DNA of 7,687 nucleotides, from assembly GCA_031290295.1 (NCBI GenBank), contig JAITNT010000153.1, forward strand, positions 1 to 7,687. Reading direction: 5' to 3'. The position numbers were made by a program, and so were the translations under genes. The number at the start of each line of letters is the position of its first letter. The first letter of the stretch is position 1. The notes beneath the pieces were generated by a model. It was not told where the DNA came from, made no database searches, and saw only the letters and a program-made list of their open reading frames with translations. Of the stretch, positions 1 through 5,386 are shown piece after piece. This DNA is from Clostridiales bacterium (GTDB lineage: Bacteria; Bacillota; Clostridia; Christensenellales; DUVY01).

Positions 1-401
1 TTTATACCGACGGTCACGGTACCCGTACCGTTTATGCAGCACACGCCCGTACCGTCCGAGGTTCCCGCCTTGAGCGCCAAATATCCGTCGTTATCCACCA
101 CAAACCGGCTGAACCCCATACCGCGGAGGATTTTTTTCAGCTCGGACTTTTGGGACTCGAAATCCGCCCCCGCCAACCCGAACACGCCGAAGCCTACATC
201 CTCCGCGTGCATTCCGTTGCGGAAAAAAAGCTTATCCAACTGCTTCCGCATTTCGCGTTCCGTTCCCAAAAAACCGTCCGGCATCGTTTCGTGACTGCAA
301 GGACCCGCTTGGGTGTAATCCGCGAATATACCGTCCTCGGTGTATAAAAAGTAGTGCGTTTTGGTATTGCCGCCGTCCACGCCTAATAAATATTTTTGCA
401 T
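1..401 (-). CDS. BadF/BadG/BcrA/BcrD-family ATPase, N-acetylglucosamine kinase-like (N-terminal part)
   Basis: The first 133 residues are present; the gene runs off the left edge. The start is ATG at 401-399, preceded by a purine-rich GGGGAG five bases upstream. Near the N-terminus is the ASKHA phosphate-1 motif GVDGGNTKTH (residues 7-16), whose aspartate and glycines coordinate phosphate and metal. FGLAGAD (74-80) follows, then VVDNDGYLALKAGT (about 101-114), which matches the 'ND..AA..AGT' block of GlcNAc kinases, and the phosphate-2 motif INGTGTV (123-129). The family includes GlcNAc and glucosamine kinases and also the ATPase activators of benzoyl-CoA reductase and 2-hydroxyacyl-CoA dehydratase. 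The sugar-kinase reading is favoured because a GH4 glycosidase lies 12 nt upstream on the same strand, in an apparent operon. It is probably cytosolic. The family call is firm; the substrate is inferred. Confidence 0.85.
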   Translation of the reverse strand, partial: MQKYLLGVDGGNTKTHYFLYTEDGIFADYTQAGPCSHETMPDGFLGTEREMRKQLDKLFFRNGMHAEDVGFGVFGLAGADFESQKSELKKILRGMGFSRFVVDNDGYLALKAGTSDGTGVCCINGTGTVTVGI

Positions 402-413
402 ACCTTCTCCCCT
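402..413 (-). promoter_or_regulatory. Ribosome binding site of the BadF-type kinase in a 12-nt intergenic gap
   Basis: The gap between the GH4 stop codon (TAG, 416-414) and the kinase ATG reads AGGGGAGAAGGT on the minus strand. It is a strong Shine-Dalgarno sequence and leaves no room for a separate promoter, which supports cotranscription of the two genes. Confidence 0.75.
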
Positions 414-1685
414 CTATTTCAAATACTTTCTGTGACGCGCATACATATCCTCGTAGCAAGCCTTGACCGCATGATAATCGCCGCAGAGAGGATTAAGCAT
501 CAGCGCGCCTATAGCGTCCTCTTTTGAACCGCTTTCCGCGGCCTTAACCGCCATACGCTCGTAATCCTTCATGGCGCGCATCATGCCGATTATATGCCCG
601 TTATCGAAGCCCTCGACTCTAATCGGCGTCAACCCGCCGCGCCCTACGGCGGCGGCGACCTCTACTACGTCGTCCTCCCGCATAAACGGAAGCGCGTTCC
701 CGTTTTTGATATTTACGACGTGGCGCGACCCGCGGTCGTTCTCGATCGCCTCCAACAGCGACACCGCCGCCTTAGAATAATACGCGCCCCCTCTTTGCTC
801 CAACTCGGGCGGCTTTACGCACAGCTCGGGATCGGAGTACTGCGCAAGCAGCCTTTCCTCCAGCGCCTTGCAAACCTCGCCGCGTGAGAGCCTTTCGCCT
901 TGCAGCTTTTTTAATTTTTCCGAGCGGAAATAATAGTATTCCAAATACGTGGAGGGAATCCCTCTGACGGCTTGCAAAATTTCCCGATCAAAACCGTTTG
1001 CCGGAATATTTTTCATAGCCTTGCCGTTCACCCCGTCGCGGAGCGCGTCGGAAAGATAATCCTTCCCCGCATAGCGGATAGCCGTCAGCCACGACAGATG
1101 ATTCAGCCCGACATATTCGACGTCTGCGCCCGGCAGCCCGAGCGTCTCCTTGACGCTTTTTTCCATAGCGTACGGACAATTGCAAAGCCCTACCGACTTG
1201 ACATTTTTTTGCGACAACGCCTGCGCCAAAATGCCGGATGGATTAGTAAAATTGAGCATAACGGCGTTCGGCGCAAACGCCGCCATTCTGTCCGCAATCT
1301 CATAGACGACGGGAATCGTTCTCAGCGCCTTGAAAAAGCCGCCTATTCCGCAGGTTTCCTGCCCGATAAGCCCGTATTTCAGAGGTATCCTCTCGTCTAA
1401 AATGCGCGCGTCCATTTGTCCCACGCGAATCTGCGTAAGCACATAATCCGCATCCTTTATACAATCGTAATCCGTATAGAATCCGACCTCCCACGAAAGC
1501 CCCGCCCGACGCAGCATACGCACCGCCATATTACCGACAATCGTCAGCTTTCTGCCGTCGATATCCATCAACGCAAGCTCGCGAATGCGGAGCTTCTCGC
1601 TGTTTTCGATAAAACCCTCTATCAGCTCGGGCGTGTATGTGCTCCCCGCCCCGATAATGACGATCCGTATCGCCCGCTTATCCAT
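414..1685 (-). CDS. Family 4 glycoside hydrolase, 6-phospho-beta-glucosidase type
   Basis: This is a 423-residue, apparently full-length GH4 enzyme; the family is usually about 430-450 residues. GH4 enzymes hydrolyse glycosides in the cytosol by an unusual redox-elimination mechanism needing NAD+ and a divalent metal. The N-terminal Rossmann motif is GAGSTYTPEL (12-21), with acidic residues at the end of the next strand (MDID, 40-43). Further family blocks are IRVGQMDARILDE (86-98), GLIGQETCGIGG (105-116) and NFTNPSG (145-151). The predicted metal ligands are Cys168 in GLCN and His196 in GLNH. A tyrosine-rich IPSTYLEYYY (243-252) lies where the family's catalytic-base tyrosine is expected. 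The CelF/LicH/ChbF/BglT-like pattern favours a 6-phospho-beta-glucosidase; chitobiose-6-phosphate or another phospho-disaccharide is possible. ATG at 1685 is preceded by GAGGGGA at a good distance. It is first in an operon with the BadF-type kinase. Confidence 0.92.
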   Translation of the reverse strand: MDKRAIRIVIIGAGSTYTPELIEGFIENSEKLRIRELALMDIDGRKLTIVGNMAVRMLRRAGLSWEVGFYTDYDCIKDADYVLTQIRVGQMDARILDERIPLKYGLIGQETCGIGGFFKALRTIPVVYEIADRMAAFAPNAVMLNFTNPSGILAQALSQKNVKSVGLCNCPYAMEKSVKETLGLPGADVEYVGLNHLSWLTAIRYAGKDYLSDALRDGVNGKAMKNIPANGFDREILQAVRGIPSTYLEYYYFRSEKLKKLQGERLSRGEVCKALEERLLAQYSDPELCVKPPELEQRGGAYYSKAAVSLLEAIENDRGSRHVVNIKNGNALPFMREDDVVEVAAAVGRGGLTPIRVEGFDNGHIIGMMRAMKDYERMAVKAAESGSKEDAIGALMLNPLCGDYHAVKACYEDMYARHRKYLK

Positions 1686-1698
1686 CTTGCTCCCCTCA
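1686..1698 (-). promoter_or_regulatory. Ribosome binding site of the GH4 gene
   Basis: On the minus strand GAGGGGA (1697-1691) sits five bases upstream of ATG 1685-1683. This fixes the start and excludes a longer N-terminus. Confidence 0.75.
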
Positions 1699-1720
1699 AT
1701 TGTTACCTATGATTACTATT

Positions 1721-1749
1721 ATGATATCATGCTTGTTATCGTTTGTCAA
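1721..1749 (-). promoter_or_regulatory. Housekeeping promoter of the GH4-kinase operon, with a possible operator
   Basis: On the minus strand a perfect -35 TTGACA (1749-1744) is followed after exactly 17 nt by -10 TATCAT (1726-1721), placing the start of transcription near 1714 and giving a leader of roughly 30 nt. The -10 lies inside a perfect 10-bp palindrome, ATGATATCAT (1721-1730), which could be part of an operator. A CG-centred sequence over the spacer and -35 (about 1735-1749) only loosely resembles a catabolite-response element and is not called. Confidence 0.75.
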
Positions 1750-1806
1750 GAAGAATTTTTGCCGTATAAAATGCTGACCGGCTTTAATAATAACAAAAAA
1801 TAGCCC

Positions 1807-1835
1807 TTGACAAAAACCTTATTCCGTGGCATGCT
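1807..1835 (+). promoter_or_regulatory. Promoter of the toxin-antitoxin module
   Basis: A perfect -35 TTGACA (1807-1812) is followed after 17 nt by CATGCT (1830-1835), preceded by TGG as in an extended -10. The -10 is a weak match. A second AT-rich candidate, TATATA (1835-1840), is 22 nt from the -35, which is too far. The GCATGC palindrome (1829-1834) over the -10 is a plausible spot for autoregulation by the antitoxin, which is usual for these operons; that is inference. Confidence 0.55.
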
Positions 1836-1864
1836 ATATACAAATCCAACGGGAGGAAATTATT

Positions 1865-2143
1865 ATGACGCTCGGCGCGGAAGCTTTCTTAAAGAACGGT
1901 CGCAAGTACCTTAACGGCGCCGTAGATTCTCAAGACGTAATAACCGTCGCCGCGGATAACGGCAATGCCGTCCTGACGGACGCGGAAGCGTATGCCCGCC
2001 GACAAGAAATACTCGAAACCATTCGGGAGCTAAACGAAGCGGACGAGGAATTTGCCCGCGGCGAAGCCTTTACGTACGAAGAAGTTTTTGCGGAATTATA
2101 TCGGATCATCGCGGAGGCGAAACGCGCGCATGGAAAACTATGA
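1865..2143 (+). CDS. Phd/YefM-like type II antitoxin
   Basis: This is a 92-residue acidic protein. ATG 1865 is preferred over the in-frame ATG at 1826 because GGGAGG (1851-1856) lies eight bases upstream, and because the earlier codon falls inside the promoter. Residues 1-45 match the Phd/YefM DNA-binding fold: an N-terminal helix, then QDVITVAADNGNAVLTDAEAYA (23-44), which aligns with the family's 'pv.It.ng.pvavL.s.eeYe' block. The C-terminal half (about 46-92) is charged and helical (ETIRELNEADEEF, then FAELYRIIAEAKR), as expected for the toxin-wrapping segment. Such antitoxins neutralise RelE/ParE-like toxins and repress their own operon. Its 3' end overlaps the next reading frame by 14 nt, a typical antitoxin-toxin arrangement, but that toxin is broken. 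The antitoxin frame itself is intact. The family call rests on motif resemblance only. Confidence 0.75.
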   Translation: MTLGAEAFLKNGRKYLNGAVDSQDVITVAADNGNAVLTDAEAYARRQEILETIRELNEADEEFARGEAFTYEEVFAELYRIIAEAKRAHGKL

Positions 2144-2270
2144 GTTACAATATTCCGCGCGCATGAAGAAAAATCTAGCCGCCATTGTGACATATATCGC
2201 CGCCGATAATCCTCAAAAAGCAGAATAATTTCGGCAGGAAGCAGATCGCAAAATATCAAAGCTTTCCTAT
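2130..2270 (+). pseudogene. Decayed ParE/RelE-like toxin with an internal stop and no 3' half
   Basis: An ATG at 2130 inside the antitoxin's end opens a frame of only 32 codons closed by TAA at 2226-2228. The peptide, MENYELQYSARMKKNL then AAIVTYIAADNPQKAE, is a recognisable ParE N-terminus: the 'Y.V.ys..A..dL..I..YIa.dnP..A' helical hairpin. Reading through the TAA, the same frame continues FRQEADRKISKL (2229-2264), which is what ParE has after 'A.kf', so the stop interrupts a once-longer gene. After about 2265 the frame turns into U-rich and terminator sequence. The core beta-sheet and C-terminal catalytic or gyrase-binding part of a roughly 90-100 residue toxin is absent. I infer loss by point nonsense mutation plus a 3' deletion; the order is unknown. 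The 32-residue product is unlikely to be toxic. Confidence 0.7.
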
Positions 2271-2290
2271 CGCGGGGTTTTCTTTTTTAC

Positions 2291-2326
2291 AAAAAGGAAT
2301 CGACGCATACCGATTCCTTTTTTATT
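2291..2326. terminator. Bidirectional terminator between the toxin-antitoxin module and typA
   Basis: AAAAAGGAATCG (2291-2302), an 8-nt loop and CGATTCCTTTTT (2311-2322) form a perfect 12-bp stem. U-runs occur on both transcripts because the outer five pairs are A-T. It lies about 20 nt past the typA stop on the minus strand and also closes the plus-strand module, so it probably serves both convergent units. Confidence 0.8.
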
Positions 2327-2343
2327 ATGTCAAATTCCGCTCC

Positions 2344-4170
2344 TTACGAATTCGCCTTGCTTCTCAAACGCAAACGGTCGCCCTTGTCCAGAATCTTTTT
2401 GCGCAGGCGGATAGTTTTTGGGGTGACCTCCATAAGCTCGTCGCCAGCTATAAACTCGAGCGACTGCTCTAATGAGAACAGAATAGGAGGCTCCAGCCTC
2501 AACGCGTCGTCGCTCGCGCTGGAGCGCGTATTCGTAAGCTGCTTCTTCTTGCAAACGTTGACGACCAAATCCTCGTCCTTAGCGTTTTCGCCGACAATCA
2601 TACCCTCGTACACCTTTGTTTGCGGAGTAATAAACAGCCTGCCCCGCTCCTGCGCGTTAAACAGCCCGTAACCCGTAGCATCGCCCGTCTCGAAGCTGAC
2701 CAACGCGCCGTGGCTGCGACCGCCCATAGAACCCTTGTGCGGCTCGTAGTGCAGGAAATTATTATTCATTATGCCGAGTCCCTTGGTGTCGGTGAGCATT
2801 TCCGAACGGTAGCCGATAAGCCCGCGCGCCGGAATCTTCAATTGCAGACGTATGCCGCCGCGCTCGTCGCTCACCATGCTTACAAGCTCCGCTTTGCGCA
2901 TACCCGTTTTGTTAATAATAACGCCCGCGTACGCCTCCGGAACGTCCACGGTAAGCAGCTCGATAGGCTCTAAGGTGACGCCGTTCTCGGTACGCAATAC
3001 GACCTCGGGGCGCGAAACCTGAAATTCGTAGCCCTCGCGGCGCATTTGCTCGATAAGAATAGACAGATGAAGCTCGCCGCGTCCGAAAACCTTAAACGTC
3101 TCGGTAGTGTCGGTGTCCTCTACGCGCATGCTGACGTTAGTTTGAACCTCGCGGTAAAGCCGCTCGCGCAGGTGGCGGCTGGTAACGAACTTGCCCTCCT
3201 TGCCGCAGAACGGGCTGTCGTTAACCAAAAACATCATAGACAGCGTAGGCTCGTCAATGGAAATAAACTTCAGCGGCTCGGGCGTTTCGGGCGAGCAAAT
3301 CGTTTCGCCGATATTAATGTCCTCGATACCGCTTATGCACACGATGTCGCCTACCGCGCCCGAAATTACATCGACGCGCTTCAAACCCTCGAATTGATAA
3401 AGCTTGACAACCTTGGCGTTATAAAACGACCCGTCCGTACGGCAAACCGCCACCGGCTGTCCTAATTTTACGGTGCCGCGCTGTATTCTGGTGACGGCGA
3501 TTCTGCCGACATATTCGTTATAATCGATATTGCAAACGACCGCTTGCAGGGGCTTATCCGACTCGCCGTACGGCGCGGGGATTTCGCGGACGATAGCGTC
3601 GAACAACGGCGTCATATCGCGCCCCGTGTCCTTCATATCGGCAACCGCGTAGCCGTCGCGCCCGGAGGCGTACACGGCCTTAAACTCAAACTGCTCGTCC
3701 GTCGCCCCCAGCTCCAAAAACAGCTCATATATCTCGTCTATAACCTCGTCTACGCGCGCGGACGGGCGGTCGATTTTATTAACGACGACAAGCGCTTTTT
3801 TGTTAAGCCCGAGCGCCTTTTTGAGGACGTACCGCGTCTGCGGCATACAGCCCTCTACGGCGTCTACCAAAAGCACGACGCCGTCCACAAGGGTAAGTAT
3901 GCGCTCGACCTCGCCGCCGAAATCGGCGTGACCCGGGGTATCGACTATGTTGATTTTGATACCCTTGTACATGAGGGCGGTATTTTTGGCGAGAATAGTT
4001 ATACCCCTCTCTTTCTCTAAATCGTTATTATCCATAACGCGTTCCGCAACCTGCTCGTTGTCGCGAAAAATTCCGCTCTGCCTGAGCATAGCGTCCACGA
4101 GCGTGGTTTTACCGTGGTCAACGTGCGCTATAATAGCTACGTTTCTTAAATCCTGTCTTTTTTCAAACAT
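2344..4170 (-). CDS. typA: Ribosome-associated translational GTPase TypA/BipA
   Basis: This is a 608-residue, full-length member of the TypA/BipA branch of EF-G-like GTPases. These bind the 70S ribosome and assist large-subunit assembly and growth under stress such as cold. The GTPase motifs are complete: G1 AHVDHGKTT (15-23), G2 ERGITI (54-59), G3 DTPGHADFGGEVER (77-90) and G4 NKIDRPSARVDEV (131-143). EF-G-like domains II, III and V follow (about 205-480), including the family's PARGLIGYRSE and NNNFLHYEPHKGSMGGRSHG blocks. The TypA-specific C-terminal domain ends with SSASDDALRLEPP, LEFIAGDELMEVTP and a basic IRLRKKIL segment. ATG 4170 has AAGAGG seven bases upstream. It is monocistronic: terminators lie on both sides. 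Nothing in it looks truncated or foreign. Confidence 0.97.
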   Translation of the reverse strand: MFEKRQDLRNVAIIAHVDHGKTTLVDAMLRQSGIFRDNEQVAERVMDNNDLEKERGITILAKNTALMYKGIKINIVDTPGHADFGGEVERILTLVDGVVLLVDAVEGCMPQTRYVLKKALGLNKKALVVVNKIDRPSARVDEVIDEIYELFLELGATDEQFEFKAVYASGRDGYAVADMKDTGRDMTPLFDAIVREIPAPYGESDKPLQAVVCNIDYNEYVGRIAVTRIQRGTVKLGQPVAVCRTDGSFYNAKVVKLYQFEGLKRVDVISGAVGDIVCISGIEDINIGETICSPETPEPLKFISIDEPTLSMMFLVNDSPFCGKEGKFVTSRHLRERLYREVQTNVSMRVEDTDTTETFKVFGRGELHLSILIEQMRREGYEFQVSRPEVVLRTENGVTLEPIELLTVDVPEAYAGVIINKTGMRKAELVSMVSDERGGIRLQLKIPARGLIGYRSEMLTDTKGLGIMNNNFLHYEPHKGSMGGRSHGALVSFETGDATGYGLFNAQERGRLFITPQTKVYEGMIVGENAKDEDLVVNVCKKKQLTNTRSSASDDALRLEPPILFSLEQSLEFIAGDELMEVTPKTIRLRKKILDKGDRLRLRSKANS

Positions 4171-4177
4171 TTACATG

Positions 4178-4183
4178 CCTCTT
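4178..4183 (-). promoter_or_regulatory. Ribosome binding site of typA
   Basis: AAGAGG on the minus strand lies seven bases before ATG 4170-4168 and supports this start. Confidence 0.65.
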
Positions 4184-4206
4184 TTGTCTTTTACAATTTA
4201 CAATCA

Positions 4207-4235
4207 ATAATCAGCAATAATTAATCGATAAACAA
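4207..4235 (-). promoter_or_regulatory. Possible typA promoter in AT-rich DNA
   Basis: The typA upstream region (about 4190-4244) is very AT-rich on the minus strand. The best-spaced candidate is TTGTTT (4235-4230), 17 nt, GATTAT (4212-4207), which would give a leader of about 30 nt. Both boxes are weak and other registers are possible. Confidence 0.3.
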
Positions 4236-4237
4236 AT

Positions 4238-4262
4238 AATCAAAAGCGCCCGTAAGGGCGCT
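4238..4262 (-). terminator. Second terminator downstream of the membrane-anchored EF-hand protein gene
   Basis: On the minus strand AGCGCCC (4262-4256), loop TTAC and GGGCGCT (4251-4245) form a perfect 7-bp GC-rich stem followed by TTTTGATTATTT. It comes after another hairpin and so acts as a backup insulating typA. Confidence 0.8.
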
Positions 4263-4267
4263 CTTAG

Positions 4268-4298
4268 AGTAAAGAAAAACCCGTTAGGTTTCTTTACT
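4268..4298 (-). terminator. First terminator directly after the membrane-anchored EF-hand protein gene
   Basis: On the minus strand AGTAAAGAAACC (4298-4287), loop TAACG and GGTTTTTCTTTACT (4281-4268) form a 12-pair stem with a two-base bulge and an internal U-run. It begins one base past the stop codon. Confidence 0.65.
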
Positions 4299-4299
4299 A

Positions 4300-4992
4300 T
4301 TACTTTGCGGCTTCGATAACCGCGTCGTATACAAGCGTAGTCTTAGCCAGACCTGTAAATTCGTAGGTGATATATTCTTCCGCGTCCGTTACCATTTTGT
4401 AAGAATTAACGAAATAAATTTTATACTCCGCCAACTCATTATTAGAGTTGCTTGTCTTTAGGTAAATAAGGTTGTATTCCAAGGTAATATCCTTGTACTT
4501 GAATACCTGCGTATCGTACGCAGAACCCGAGCCGTATCTGAAAACAAGCAACGGCTCCTCCGCGGTACCGGTGACGGCGTTGACGTCGGCTTTTGTAAGC
4601 TCATGCGGGGTCACGACGCCGTCGGCATCGGTGTCCTGCGTAATTTTGAAGCCCGGGAACCATTGATTCTCCATAATGCCGTACATAATCGGATACTTGA
4701 TCGACTGCTTATACGCGTCAAAAATCTTATCGAACGCGTCGCCGGTGTCCGCGTCGCCCTCGAGATACTCCTTAACCGTACTCGAGGTGCCCGACTCGAA
4801 CGGATACGTTCCGCCGGTGATAACAAAAATATCGATAGGCGTGTTGTCGTTAATATCCTTAGCGTCGGCGTTGGCCGCGTTCGGCACAAACCACAGTATG
4901 ACAAACGCCAAAACGACCGCGGCTACTATGCCGGTAAGTATCGATAGTATAAGTCTGGCGACTTTTTGCTTCATGTTGTACTTTTTTCTCAC
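4300..4992 (-). CDS. Membrane-anchored extracytoplasmic protein with an EF-hand-like loop, function unknown
   Basis: I do not recognise the family of this 230-residue protein. A basic N-terminus (RKK, KQK) leads into one long hydrophobic helix (about 13-36), with no obvious signal peptidase site or lipobox, so a single N-in membrane anchor is likely. The remaining 190 residues should lie outside the membrane and are rich in Asp, Thr and Tyr. Residues 120-131 read DTDADGVVTPHE, a perfect canonical EF-hand calcium-loop pattern (D-x-D-x-D-G-x-V-x-x-x-E), as also seen in dockerins; only one copy is present. The C-terminal part (about 146-225) looks beta-rich. The start chosen is GTG (4992-4990), with AAAGGA nine bases upstream; an internal ATG at residue 7 is an alternative with a poorer ribosome site. 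The gene is monocistronic, with a strong promoter and two terminators. It is not an obvious enzyme. Confidence 0.8.
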   Translation of the reverse strand: MRKKYNMKQKVARLILSILTGIVAAVVLAFVILWFVPNAANADAKDINDNTPIDIFVITGGTYPFESGTSSTVKEYLEGDADTGDAFDKIFDAYKQSIKYPIMYGIMENQWFPGFKITQDTDADGVVTPHELTKADVNAVTGTAEEPLLVFRYGSGSAYDTQVFKYKDITLEYNLIYLKTSNSNNELAEYKIYFVNSYKMVTDAEEYITYEFTGLAKTTLVYDAVIEAAK

Positions 4993-5001
4993 GATAATTA
5001 T

Positions 5002-5007
5002 TCCTTT
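5002..5007 (-). promoter_or_regulatory. Ribosome binding site selecting the GTG start
   Basis: AAAGGA on the minus strand lies nine bases upstream of GTG 4992-4990. The alternative ATG at 4974 has only an A-rich tract ahead of it, so the GTG is preferred. Confidence 0.55.
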
Positions 5008-5026
5008 GATAGAACTTAACCACTTT

Positions 5027-5055
5027 ATGATACACCATTGTGTTCGTTATGTCAA
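5027..5055 (-). promoter_or_regulatory. Proximal promoter of the EF-hand protein gene
   Basis: On the minus strand TTGACA (5055-5050), 17 nt, TATCAT (5032-5027) is a near-consensus sigma-A promoter, giving a leader of about 28 nt. Its boxes and spacing are identical to those of the GH4 promoter. Confidence 0.8.
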
Positions 5056-5057
5056 CA

Positions 5058-5230
5058 AAAACAGGGCATGCCGCATTAAAATGCGGAACGAACGCGAAAG
5101 AATTTTATGCGCGGTACGGCGCGGAGAAAGCGCGGCACACACCCCAAAAACGCGGCGGCAGAGTGATAATTTCATAAGCGGGCGGGCGAGGGCGGCAGTC
5201 CTGCAAGGGGCTGCCGCCGTTTGTCTGCCC
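5058..5230 (-). ncRNA. Possible structured leader or small RNA (speculative)
   Basis: This GC-rich stretch follows a candidate promoter and has no convincing reading frame. Read on the minus strand, GGCGGCAG (5218-5211) can pair with either of two copies of CTGCCGCC. The nearer copy (5198-5191) gives an 8-bp hairpin. The farther copy (5161-5154) can make 9 bp and is followed by CG and five U, as in a terminator. A second A/T-looped hairpin (CCGCA to TGCGG, 5088-5073) precedes TGCCC, which complements GGGCA at the start of the transcript, and then UGUUUUUG. It could be an attenuator leader for the EF-hand protein gene, whose start is about 236 nt downstream of the inferred transcript start, or a free RNA of about 170 nt. 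It matches no riboswitch, SRP RNA, tmRNA or 6S RNA signature I know. The GC-richness makes chance pairing a real possibility. Confidence 0.3.
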
Positions 5231-5234
5231 GTAA

Positions 5235-5263
5235 CCTATACAATCAAAACAAGCCCATGTCAA
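5235..5263 (-). promoter_or_regulatory. Candidate distal promoter upstream of the EF-hand protein gene
   Basis: On the minus strand a perfect TTGACA (5263-5258) lies 17 nt before TATAGG (5240-5235). The -10 keeps only four of six consensus bases. Transcription would start near 5228-5230. Confidence 0.45.
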
Positions 5264-5339
5264 TGCTATCGCGCAGTCGAAACATCTCTTCACGGCTTGC
5301 TAAGACATTCTCTTGCCCGCTGTTCCCCGAACCCTTTCT

Positions 5340-5373
5340 AAAAAACCCTGTAACCGACCGTCGCCCTTACTGG
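5340..5373 (-). terminator. Probable ftsH terminator
   Basis: Thirteen bases past the ftsH stop, minus-strand CCAGTAA (5373-5367) and TTACAGG (5353-5347) form an imperfect stem with one A-A mismatch, followed by G and six U. The 13-nt loop can add a small inner pairing (CGA/TCG). The stem is weak, so some read-through towards the next gene is possible. Confidence 0.5.
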
Positions 5374-5386
5374 CAATTTCCGGACC

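Larger units (their letters stand above)
4993..5386. other. 394-nt intergenic region between ftsH and the EF-hand protein gene
   Basis: No credible protein gene is visible on either strand; short open frames here lack ribosome sites and recognisable sequence. From right to left it holds a probable ftsH terminator (5340-5373), about 75 nt with nothing recognisable (5264-5339), a candidate promoter (5235-5263), a GC-rich segment with repeated complementary blocks (5058-5230), and the proximal promoter and ribosome site of the EF-hand protein gene. Confidence 0.7.

Noticed and set aside
1735..1749. A catabolite-response-element-like sequence over the GH4 -35 region
   Set aside because: It misses several conserved positions on either strand (the TG or CA ends are out of register), so the match is no better than chance.
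3544..4020. A 158-codon plus-strand open frame opposite typA
   Set aside because: It is antisense to the TypA GTPase domain and is explained by that gene's codon bias; the peptide matches nothing known.
4188..4217. TTGCTG-18-TAAAAG as a typA promoter
   Set aside because: It would start transcription within the Shine-Dalgarno sequence, which is incompatible with the apparent ribosome site.
5105..5293. A 62-codon minus-strand open frame in the ftsH downstream region
   Set aside because: It has no ribosome site, is Cys- and Pro-rich with no recognisable pattern, and overlaps a candidate promoter and GC-rich hairpins.
5265..5300. TTTCGACTGCG on the minus strand recalls the tmRNA 5' end
   Set aside because: No matching tRNA-like 3' end with TTCGA and CCA, and no tag reading frame, is found in the following 350 nt, which instead contains another gene's promoter.
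4676..5341. A 221-codon plus-strand open frame crossing the 5' end of the EF-hand protein gene
   Set aside because: Half of it is the antisense of that gene and the rest is intergenic. There is no ribosome site, and the promoter evidence favours the minus-strand gene.
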